The notes beneath the pieces are model-generated. The model was not told the DNA's origin and did not search any database. It worked only from the letters and a program-made list of their open reading frames with translations. Of a stretch of DNA of 27,900 bases, positions 21,635 through 27,900 are shown piece by piece. The stretch comes from Ornithoclostridium faecigallinarum (GTDB lineage Bacteria > Bacillota > Clostridia > Christensenellales > UBA3700): NCBI GenBank assembly GCA_018713665.1, contig DVOI01000053.1, positions 1 through 27,900 on the forward strand, given 5' to 3'. Position numbers and translations under genes: made by a program. Numbering within the stretch: position 1 is the first letter of the stretch; every line of letters begins with the position of its first letter.

Positions 21635-21663
21635 TGGACAGCGGCTTGCGCATATGTTATACT
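21635..21663 (+). promoter_or_regulatory. Promoter of the SCP2-ADH-ADH-queH operon
   Basis: TGGACA (21635-21640) and TATACT (21658-21663) are 17 nt apart, with a TG extension just before the -10. The leader is about 20 nt and ends in a GGAGAAGAAG ribosome binding site. Confidence 0.65.
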
Positions 21664-21687
21664 TGAATCGTATCGGAGAAGAAGAAT

Positions 21688-22185
21688 ATGAATGCCGACA
21701 GTATCAAGACCATCCAAAAAGTGCTGCTTGCCGTCAACATTTTCTATATGGGCAGGGCGTGCAAGGCTTGCTGCAAGTACGACGCCGAGACGGCGGCGGT
21801 ATTTGCGCAGATCCGCGACGGTTTCGTCGCGAGGATAGGCACCGCTCCCGGCGGCGCCGAGATCTTCGTGCGCAGCAACGACGGCGAGTTCGAGGTTTGC
21901 TCGCCCGGCAGAGCGCCGCGTCCCGACCTTGACATCAGGTTCAAGAACAGCGACGTCGCGCGCAAGTTCTTTTCGGGACAAAAATCGCTTGCGGCGTGCT
22001 TTTCGCAAGGGTTGACGATGACGGGCGGCGATACGTCGCAGTTGATGACGCTGTCGCGCTTTTTCGACCTCGTAGCCAACTACATCATGACCAAAAACTT
22101 TCTCAGACGCAACGGCAGACCGCTGCTCAAACGCAATGCAAACGTGCACAAGCTCCGCTTTGTCACGCTGTTCGGGAGGCTGTGA
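21688..22185 (+). CDS. SCP2-like small protein
   Basis: This 165-residue protein's middle part (about 70-125: DLDIRFKNSDVARKFFSGQ, then FSQGLTMTGGDTSQLM) resembles the SCP2 sterol-carrier fold, in which a beta sheet and helix enclose a hydrophobic ligand. The N-terminus has several cysteines (ACKACCKYD) and a helical stretch. The C-terminus is basic. It heads an operon with two Fe-ADH-like proteins and QueH, each overlapping the next. The stop is shared with the next ATG (TGATG). Ligand and role are unknown; the SCP2 call rests on a short motif. Confidence 0.6.
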   Translation: MNADSIKTIQKVLLAVNIFYMGRACKACCKYDAETAAVFAQIRDGFVARIGTAPGGAEIFVRSNDGEFEVCSPGRAPRPDLDIRFKNSDVARKFFSGQKSLAACFSQGLTMTGGDTSQLMTLSRFFDLVANYIMTKNFLRRNGRPLLKRNANVHKLRFVTLFGRL

Positions 22186-23378
22186 TGAAAAAGAGACAGG
22201 ATAACATCTATTACGAGATCCCGGCGTCGCCGCGCATCATCAGCGGCGAGACCGCGCTCGAGGTCTTGGGCGAAGAGATGCGCTCGCACGGCGCGACCAA
22301 CGTGCTTCTCATCACCGACGCCGTCTCAGACAAGAGCGAACTCGCAGACAGACTGAGGATCGCTCTGACTGCCACCGGGCTGAGACCGGGAGCGAATTAT
22401 GTCGCAAAGCGCGACGTCGCGTCCTATTCCGCGGTCTACGAGTTGCGCGAGCTGTACCGCATCAACGTCTGCGACGGCATCATTGCCTGCGGAGGCGAGG
22501 CGACGATCGGCACCGCAAAGGCGCTGAGGATGCTGCTCTCTTCGCAGGAAGCGGACCTCGACTCCATCGCCGGCGTCGACATCGCCAAAAAGAAGATGAC
22601 GATCCCGTTTGCCGCCGTTCCGTCCGGCATTGACACCTCGTCCGGCGTCACGATGAACGCCTACCTCAAAAAGGAAAACGGCGAGGGCAGAGAGTTCCGC
22701 GCGGTCTCGGGCTGTGCAGATATCTGCGCCGTCGACATAGAGACGGGCGAAGACGTCAACGCCGTCTCCACGATCAAGGGCGCGGCGTTGGTGCTGTCCG
22801 ACAGCATCGAGGCGTTCGTCTCGGTCAACGCGCGCAAGCTGACAAAATGTATGGATCTTTTCGCAATCAGGGCGATCCGCGACAGCCTCGACCGCGCGCT
22901 CAACGCGCCGTCGGACAGGGCGGCGTATTGGCAGCTGAGACAGGCGGGCATCCTGTCGGGGCTTGCCTGCAACGTTGCGGGCGCGGGGCTTGCCCGAGCT
23001 TTGGAGAACGCGCTTGCCGTCGTCTGCGGAGGCAGCCGCGAGGACTATGTCGGCATAGTGTTGCCCGCAGTGCTCGCATTCAATATAGACGCGTGCGCGG
23101 CGGACTATGCTCAGGCGCTGTACTATTTGATCGGCGACGACAGCTATGCGATGACAGCGGCGGAAGAGCGCGCGCGCAAGCTGGTCGATGTGGTCAAAGA
23201 ACTGTTTGAACGCCTCGCCAAAGAGGCGGCACTGCCGCTCAAATTGAGCGAGATCGTCGACGACGAAACCAAGCTCGAAGCGGTCGCGAACGTCGCTCTC
23301 GGCGACTATGCGCTGATGACCGATCCCGCTGCGGTCACAGCCAAAGACGTCGCGGACATATTGAGGAGTATATGGTGA
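22185..23378 (+). CDS. Iron-type alcohol dehydrogenase homologue 1, metal site degenerate
   Basis: This 397-residue protein has the two-domain Fe-ADH fold: an NAD-binding N-terminal half (ACGGEATIGTAKALRML at about 101-117; PSGIDTSSGVT) and a helical C-terminal half. Family enzymes hold iron or zinc through one Asp and three His. By eye-alignment the equivalent positions here are not ligands: ALVLSDSIEAF replaces the usual D-A-L-x-H pattern, ENALAV replaces AHPLG and SREDYVG replaces HG-containing HGVANA. It may be a binding protein or an enzyme without metal. GGGAGG precedes the ATG at 22185, which overlaps the previous stop by one base. Confidence 0.75.
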   Translation: MKKRQDNIYYEIPASPRIISGETALEVLGEEMRSHGATNVLLITDAVSDKSELADRLRIALTATGLRPGANYVAKRDVASYSAVYELRELYRINVCDGIIACGGEATIGTAKALRMLLSSQEADLDSIAGVDIAKKKMTIPFAAVPSGIDTSSGVTMNAYLKKENGEGREFRAVSGCADICAVDIETGEDVNAVSTIKGAALVLSDSIEAFVSVNARKLTKCMDLFAIRAIRDSLDRALNAPSDRAAYWQLRQAGILSGLACNVAGAGLARALENALAVVCGGSREDYVGIVLPAVLAFNIDACAADYAQALYYLIGDDSYAMTAAEERARKLVDVVKELFERLAKEAALPLKLSEIVDDETKLEAVANVALGDYALMTDPAAVTAKDVADILRSIW

Positions 23379-24583
23379 TCATGAACACGGGTACGGAAAA
23401 ATCATCTCAGTTGTTTTCGTTTTTAGCGCCGACAAAACTGCTCGGCGGCAGCAACGCGCTCGCCAATCTCTGCTTTGAATTGAAGGAGAAAAACGTCTCG
23501 CGTCCTCTCGTCATCATGGACGAGTATGCGCAGAGGCTGGGGTATTTCCGCGAGGTCAAGAGGGCGATGCAGGAGGACGACATCCGCATCATCGGCTTCT
23601 GTTCGGGCGTGACCGGAGTGCCCGCCGACTGCGATGCCGCGGTCAAAAAGTTCAAGCAGCAGGACTGCGACTGCATTCTCGGTCTCGGCGGTCCCGAGGT
23701 CGTCAACGTCGCCAAGGCGGTCAAGCTGATGATCGGGCAAAACGCCAACGCGTTCGATATGTTCAGATATGCGCCCGTGGTCAAGCGCGTCAGGTACGGC
23801 GGAGCGGACGTCCCGTTGTTCCTGCTGCCGTGCGGCATCCCCAGCGGAATAGAGGCGACGACGCGCGTGCGCATCGTCAATCCCGAGACCAATCTCTTTT
23901 ACAACTTCGACTCGCGGCGCTGCTGCGCGGCGGCGGTCATCCTCGACAAGAGACTGACCGACATCATGCCCGCAAAGGCGCTCGGCGCGGCGGGGCTGAA
24001 CGCTCTTGCCATGGGCATACTCGGCTTTGTCGACAACGCCCAAAACTCGATTGCGCAGTCGTACGCGACGTCTGCGATCCATGCGGTCATGAACACGCTC
24101 GTCCCCGCAATGAGACACAACGCCGACGCCGAGTACAGGATGGACATCTATTCGGCAATCATCGAGGCGGGCGTCGCCTACTACAACGCAAGGGGAAGCA
24201 TCTTCCGCGACATCGTCACCGAGGTCACGATGCGCACCGGCACAGACCTCATGCTCGTGACCGAGATCTTGTTCCCTCATTTCTACCGCACGAGGATGAA
24301 CGAGGAGCGCATCTTCAAGGGCGTGCTTATGCCCATTGCAGGCGAGGACGTCTATGCGTCGACCAACTTCAACGCGAGGGACAAGGTCGCGCTCGAACAC
24401 ATCGTCACCTTCTGGGACAAGGTCACCGAACTTGCCGAACTGCCGACCAAGCTGTCGCAGATAGGCGCGGTGCAGTCCGACTTTGCCGCGATCGCCGAGG
24501 CGGTCATCGCCAGATATCGCGGCGACGACGCGGACGTCAGCAACTTCACCTATATCACCGAACTTTTGGAGAAGGCGTTTTGA
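23372..24583 (+). CDS. Iron-type alcohol dehydrogenase homologue 2, metal site degenerate
   Basis: This 403-residue homologue of the previous gene starts MVIMNTGTEKSSQ. It keeps the glycine loop (LGLGGPEVVNVAKAV, 103-117) and IPSGIEATT. The metal region AAGLNALAMGILGF (206-219) has N and M where Fe-ADHs have D and H. The later FRDIVTEVTMRTG region also lacks the two histidines. The two paralogues share only the fold and differ widely in sequence, so this is no recent duplication. GAGGAG precedes the ATG at 23372, which overlaps the previous gene by seven bases. Its substrate is unknown. Confidence 0.75.
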   Translation: MVIMNTGTEKSSQLFSFLAPTKLLGGSNALANLCFELKEKNVSRPLVIMDEYAQRLGYFREVKRAMQEDDIRIIGFCSGVTGVPADCDAAVKKFKQQDCDCILGLGGPEVVNVAKAVKLMIGQNANAFDMFRYAPVVKRVRYGGADVPLFLLPCGIPSGIEATTRVRIVNPETNLFYNFDSRRCCAAAVILDKRLTDIMPAKALGAAGLNALAMGILGFVDNAQNSIAQSYATSAIHAVMNTLVPAMRHNADAEYRMDIYSAIIEAGVAYYNARGSIFRDIVTEVTMRTGTDLMLVTEILFPHFYRTRMNEERIFKGVLMPIAGEDVYASTNFNARDKVALEHIVTFWDKVTELAELPTKLSQIGAVQSDFAAIAEAVIARYRGDDADVSNFTYITELLEKAF

Positions 24584-25200
24584 ACGTCGTAAATTACGCG
24601 AAACTCGGCGACGCCGAAATTGCAAAGCTCAAACAGACGGGAGCCAAGCCCCGTCTGCTTTTGCACAGTTGCTGCGCGCCGTGCAGCACCCATTGCATAG
24701 AGGTGCTCGCGGACGCGTTCGAGCTGACGGTGTTCTACTTCAACCCCAACATCTTCCCCAAAGAAGAGTATCTCAAACGCGCAGACGAAGAGAGGAGATA
24801 TCTTGCCGAGGCGCATCCCGAGGTAGGCTGCGTCGTCGCGGACTATGACCACGAGGCGTTTTTGAACGCCGCAAATGGGCTCGAGAGCGCGCCCGAGGGC
24901 GGCGTGAGGTGCGGCAAGTGCTTTGAGCTGCGCCTTGGTGCGGCGGCGGAGCATGCAAAGGCTAACGGCTTTGAATATTTTGCGTCCACGCTCACCGTCA
25001 GCCCGCACAAAAATTGCGCGCTCATCAACGAGATAGGTCAAAAGGCAGGCGAAAAGATGGGCGTGAAATGGCTGCCTTACGACTTCAAGAAGAGGGACGG
25101 CTATGCCGATTCCGTTCGCCTCTCCGCGCGCTACGGGCTGTATCGCCAAAATTATTGCGGCTGCGAATTTTCCTTACGCACGCCGCAAAACGGGGAATAG
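24580..25200 (+). CDS. queH: Epoxyqueuosine reductase QueH
   Basis: This 206-residue enzyme performs the last step of queuosine synthesis, reducing epoxyqueuosine in tRNA. It has the DUF208 cysteine set: CC at 31-32 with C35 (SCCAPCSTHC), C111 and C114 (RCGKCFELR), and C193 and C195 (NYCGCEFS). These bind a 4Fe-4S cluster and a further metal. The start is TTG at 24580, read as Met, with GGAGAAGG five bases upstream, overlapping the previous stop by four bases (TTGA). A preQ1 transporter with a preQ1 riboswitch lies 3 kb upstream, so this bacterium probably salvages preQ1. Confidence 0.93.
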   Translation: MNVVNYAKLGDAEIAKLKQTGAKPRLLLHSCCAPCSTHCIEVLADAFELTVFYFNPNIFPKEEYLKRADEERRYLAEAHPEVGCVVADYDHEAFLNAANGLESAPEGGVRCGKCFELRLGAAAEHAKANGFEYFASTLTVSPHKNCALINEIGQKAGEKMGVKWLPYDFKKRDGYADSVRLSARYGLYRQNYCGCEFSLRTPQNGE

Positions 25201-25262
25201 GCGCTTGCGTTTCGGCGCGTGAGAAGCGCGTCGCATGGCAAAAACCGAAGATATAGTGCTCG

Positions 25263-25287
25263 GCGCGCGTCTTGCGCGCTCGTTTTT
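25263..25287 (+). terminator. Terminator after queH
   Basis: GCGCGC, loop GTCTT, GCGCGC is followed by TCGTTTTT. It ends the SCP2-ADH-ADH-queH operon about 60 nt past the last stop. Confidence 0.75.
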
Positions 25288-25303
25288 ACTACCGAAAAAA
25301 CGC

Positions 25304-25332
25304 TTGTCAAACGCGCGCGGTTGATTTATAAT
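25304..25332 (+). promoter_or_regulatory. Promoter of the Wzz-like gene
   Basis: TTGTCA (25304-25309) and TATAAT (25327-25332) are 17 nt apart, and the ATG follows about 36 nt later with GGAGGA upstream. Confidence 0.75.
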
Positions 25333-25368
25333 AGTAAAAAACGAGCATAACAGTCTTCGGAGGATCCA

Positions 25369-26778
25369 ATGCAAGAAGATATGCATGAAAACAACGGGAT
25401 GACCGTCAAACAATTTGTCGACATCCTCAAAAAGAGCTGGGTTACCATCGTCATCTGCGTGCTCATCGTTGCGGTGGTGTTCGGGTCGTTCTTGGCGATC
25501 GTCAAGGTCGTCGCGACCGATACCTACTATCAGGGCACGCTCTATTTAGCCGACACCAGCAACAACGAGTCGAGGGCGGCGGACATCTCCAACCTCACTT
25601 CCGCCGACAACATCAGCAAGGCTCTCGGCGACATAGGGTACAACGAAGAAGAGATCGCGGCTCTCACCGGCGACGTGCGCCACGCGCTCAGCGTCGCACC
25701 CGTCGTCCCGGCGGACGCGCAGGGCGGAGATACTGTCTATGTGCCGTCCACCTATGTGCTCACGATGCAGCCGATCGGCGACCTCGGCGACACCGAAAAC
25801 CAGGCAATCCTCAATGCGGTTATGAACAGGTTCGTCTCCACCTACTCCAAGTCGGGGACAGACGTCGCGGCATCCATCGTCATGAACACGGGCAATTACG
25901 AATCTTACGACTATCTGCACGCGATCGGCGAACTGATCGACGTTACCACCGTCAACCTGGGGTCTGTCACCGACGTTGTCAACAAGACCGCGTCGAGCGC
26001 GGATCAGGGGCAGCACGGGCTGTTCGCCGCGGTGCAGAGCAGGATGATCGGCGAGCTGGCGCGCCTTCAAGTGCTCCAAAACACCGTTGCGGTCAACGGC
26101 GTTTACAGAGAGGGTGCGGCTTTGAGCAACGAGGCGTATTTGAAACTTGAATCCTCCGAGATCGCGGCAAAGGTCACGTCGTTGACATCTACGATCGAAA
26201 GCTACAAAGAGATGATCAAGGACGTCGCTTCCCAGGGCGGTCAGGCGACCGCGGGCAACGGCTCGGTGATCATCGACAACAGCGCGCTGTTCAACTATCT
26301 CAACAATACCTATACCAAGGCGCTCAACGAGTTGCAGACCGCGACCGAAAATCAGTCGGTGATCAACAACATGAAGACGACCTACGACACCGCGAAGACG
26401 GCGTTTGACGCAATGACCGCGGAGCAGAAGACAGCGATGCGCGCCGACGTCGACAAGGAACTCAACGCTTATGTCGAGGCGCTCAACGCACTGTTTGCCG
26501 AGGTGTCCGAGCTGTTCAACGACTACAACGACTACACCGGTTCGACGGCAAATTCCATCTATGTGATCGCGCCGGCTTCCACGCTGAACTCCAGCTCGCT
26601 CAGCAACACCGTGCTGTTGCTCGCGCTGCTCATCGTCCTCGTGCTCACCGTCTTCTTCGCGTTCATGCACGGCAGAAAGAAGTACATGCAGGCGCTCGAG
26701 AAGGTGCAGGCAGAGGCTGAGAAGGACGACAGACCCGCGCAAGCCGAAGTCAAGCCGAAAGAAGAAGAGAAGGAGTAA
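25369..26778 (+). CDS. Wzz/Etk-like polysaccharide co-polymerase membrane protein
   Basis: This 469-residue protein has one membrane helix near the N-terminus (about 24-47: WVTIVICVLIVAVVFGSF) and one near the C-terminus (about 418-441). A long extracytoplasmic helical region lies between, with several heptad-like stretches (SSEIAAKVTSLTSTIESYKE; TYDTAKTAFDAMTAEQ). This is the topology of Wzz/YveK polysaccharide co-polymerases, which control chain length of surface polysaccharide. No kinase or glycosyltransferase gene accompanies it, so the call is by topology only. A charged tail (QAEVKPKEEEKE) follows the last helix. It is monocistronic, with a terminator after it. Confidence 0.65.
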   Translation: MQEDMHENNGMTVKQFVDILKKSWVTIVICVLIVAVVFGSFLAIVKVVATDTYYQGTLYLADTSNNESRAADISNLTSADNISKALGDIGYNEEEIAALTGDVRHALSVAPVVPADAQGGDTVYVPSTYVLTMQPIGDLGDTENQAILNAVMNRFVSTYSKSGTDVAASIVMNTGNYESYDYLHAIGELIDVTTVNLGSVTDVVNKTASSADQGQHGLFAAVQSRMIGELARLQVLQNTVAVNGVYREGAALSNEAYLKLESSEIAAKVTSLTSTIESYKEMIKDVASQGGQATAGNGSVIIDNSALFNYLNNTYTKALNELQTATENQSVINNMKTTYDTAKTAFDAMTAEQKTAMRADVDKELNAYVEALNALFAEVSELFNDYNDYTGSTANSIYVIAPASTLNSSSLSNTVLLLALLIVLVLTVFFAFMHGRKKYMQALEKVQAEAEKDDRPAQAEVKPKEEEKE

Positions 26779-26795
26779 AACTTCGAAACAAAACG

Positions 26796-26818
26796 GGACC
26801 GCTTCGGCGGTCCTTTTT
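26796..26818 (+). terminator. Terminator with UUCG tetraloop
   Basis: GGACCGC, TTCG, GCGGTCC and then five T form a textbook intrinsic terminator for the Wzz-like gene. Confidence 0.88.
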
Positions 26819-26961
26819 CGTTCGGGCAACGACGAGAGTGTAGTAGGGACGCGGTATGTAAAATCGGTTTTCGAGCGGACATTCCGCTGCCGGCGGCGCG
26901 CCGCCGCGATGTTTTAACGTTGGATTAACGGCAATTTTACATTTTCTTTGCCGTTCGATTG

Positions 26962-26990
26962 TTGACTATTATCGATAAATATAATAATAT
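26962..26990 (+). promoter_or_regulatory. ftsH promoter in an AT-rich block
   Basis: TTGACT (26962-26967) and TAATAT (26985-26990) are 17 nt apart. A very AT-rich stretch surrounds them. A leader hairpin follows (GCGCGTAC/GTACGCGC, about 27011-27032), just before the GGAGG of ftsH. Confidence 0.55.
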
Positions 26991-27056
26991 TAATATATAC
27001 TACTTCAAGAGCGCGTACCTTGCGTGTACGCGCGAACGTATCTCTGCGGAGGCAAA

Positions 27057-27900
27057 ATGTCAAAAAAGACAGGTACAATAATCAAATTCGTCTCGCTCGG
27101 CATAGCCGTGGTGCTGCTGATAGTGCTGCTGTGGCTGATGCTCGACAAGGGGAAGGAGCCCGAACAGATCGCCTATTCCGGCGACGAGGTCAACAGCCTT
27201 ACCTCTTTGATTGAGAACGGCGACGCGAGGGCGGTCTTCATCGTCAACGGCTCGGAGGCATACGTCCTCGTCAACGGCTCGGAGACGAGTTACGAGAGTT
27301 TCAAAGCCGATCCGACTTCCAACGCCGACTATGTCGCGGAATTGCCGGGGTACTCGGTGTTCTTCGACTTTGTCCGCTCTCTTGAAGGCAAAGAGGGCTT
27401 CGTGACGCCCGAGATCACGACTCACTATTACAGCGGGGTCAGCTGGACGTCGTTCATCTTCCCGGCGATAATGCTCGTCATCATGTGCGTCGTGCTCTAC
27501 ATCATCTTCCGCCAAAGCGCGGGGGCAAACAAGCAGGCGATGAATTTCGGCAAGACAAAGGCGAGAGTGAGCATGAACGTGCCCGTCCGTTTCAGCGACG
27601 TGGCGGGCGCGGAAGAGGAAAAGGAAGAGCTCAAAGAGATTGTCGACTTCCTCAAAAACCCTCAAAAATTCAGCGCGGTCGGCGCGCGTATCCCCAAGGG
27701 CGTGCTCCTTGTCGGTCCTCCCGGTACCGGTAAGACGCTGTTCGCAAAGGCGGTCGCCGGCGAGAGCAACGTCCCCTTCTTCTCGATCAGCGGTTCCGAT
27801 TTCGTCGAGATGTTCGTCGGCACCGGCGCGGCGAGAGTGCGCGACCTGTTCGATCAGGCGAAGCGCAACATGCCCTGCATCGTCTTCATCGACGAGATCG
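27057..27900 (+). CDS. ftsH: ATP-dependent zinc metalloprotease FtsH, N-terminal part
   Basis: The gene runs off the window; 281 residues are visible. FtsH is a membrane-anchored hexameric protease that degrades short-lived and damaged membrane proteins. Visible parts are a first membrane helix (about 8-28), a periplasmic-type domain (about 35-128), a second helix (131-152), then the AAA+ domain. The AAA+ domain has VRFSDVAGAEEEKEEL, Walker A GPPGTGKT (220-227), the pore loop MFVG (252-255) and Walker B CIVFIDEI (274-281). The sequence after the pore loop reads TGAARVRDLF where most family members have VGASRVRDLF. The protease domain with HExxH lies beyond the window. GGAGG precedes the ATG. 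Confidence 0.95.
   Translation, partial: MSKKTGTIIKFVSLGIAVVLLIVLLWLMLDKGKEPEQIAYSGDEVNSLTSLIENGDARAVFIVNGSEAYVLVNGSETSYESFKADPTSNADYVAELPGYSVFFDFVRSLEGKEGFVTPEITTHYYSGVSWTSFIFPAIMLVIMCVVLYIIFRQSAGANKQAMNFGKTKARVSMNVPVRFSDVAGAEEEKEELKEIVDFLKNPQKFSAVGARIPKGVLLVGPPGTGKTLFAKAVAGESNVPFFSISGSDFVEMFVGTGAARVRDLFDQAKRNMPCIVFIDEI

Noticed and set aside
1..27900. CRISPR arrays, transposases, phage genes, tRNA and rRNA
   Set aside because: I looked for regular direct repeats with spacers, transposase motifs and tRNA-type T-loops and found none. The only regular direct repeat is the 44-bp array at 3090-3220, which has no spacers.

Overview
The window looks like a chromosomal segment of a GC-rich, probably uncultured Clostridia-type member of the Bacillota. 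This is inferred from gene content and order: a tmk-holB-ricT block next to a small Orn/Lys/Arg decarboxylase as in Bacillus, a DnaB/DnaD-type primosome gene next to a DnaI/DnaC-type loader, Rex, GreA and LysS in series, FtsH, a DegV/TetR pair, ECF transporter S components, strong Shine-Dalgarno sites and many sigma-A promoters of TTGACA-N17-TATAAT type. No rRNA, tRNA, CRISPR array, transposase or phage gene was seen.

Layout. Positions 1-1613 carry structured repeat elements, an AT-rich gene-free stretch and two small genes. Positions 1591-7140 (minus strand) form a B12/methionine block: a cobalamin riboswitch drives a DUF4430-type lipoprotein and an ECF S component, and a metF-activator-metH operon with 4-nt overlaps makes and uses the B12-dependent methionine synthase. 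Positions 7277-9659 (minus) encode a primosome pair. Positions 9779-11116 hold a small lipoprotein, about 650 bp of repeat elements and a small unknown gene with a leaderless-looking promoter. Positions 11246-17878 (plus) hold rex-greA-lysS, a decarboxylase, tmk-holB-ricT and a 2[4Fe-4S] ferredoxin. Positions 18160-20754 hold birA-tetR (minus) and degV (plus), which are divergent. Positions 20863-21432 (minus) encode a QueT-like preQ1 transporter behind a preQ1-I-type riboswitch. Positions 21688-25200 (plus) form a tight operon of an SCP2-like protein, two iron-alcohol-dehydrogenase homologues that seem to have lost their metal ligands, and epoxyqueuosine reductase QueH. The window ends with a Wzz-like membrane protein and the start of ftsH.

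The least explained signals are these. (1) A family of about 160-245 bp structured repeats has several hairpins whose stems change sequence between copies while still pairing. Two copies sit exactly at gene 3' ends and supply the stop codons. (2) Two consecutive, apparently metal-free Fe-ADH homologues lie in one operon with an SCP2-like protein. (3) A terminator-like hairpin sits between the Shine-Dalgarno and the ATG of the decarboxylase gene. (4) A 44-bp tandem repeat copies a -10 box and hairpin downstream of a consensus promoter ahead of the B12 operon. All motif calls were made by eye and all functional roles are inferred from sequence.
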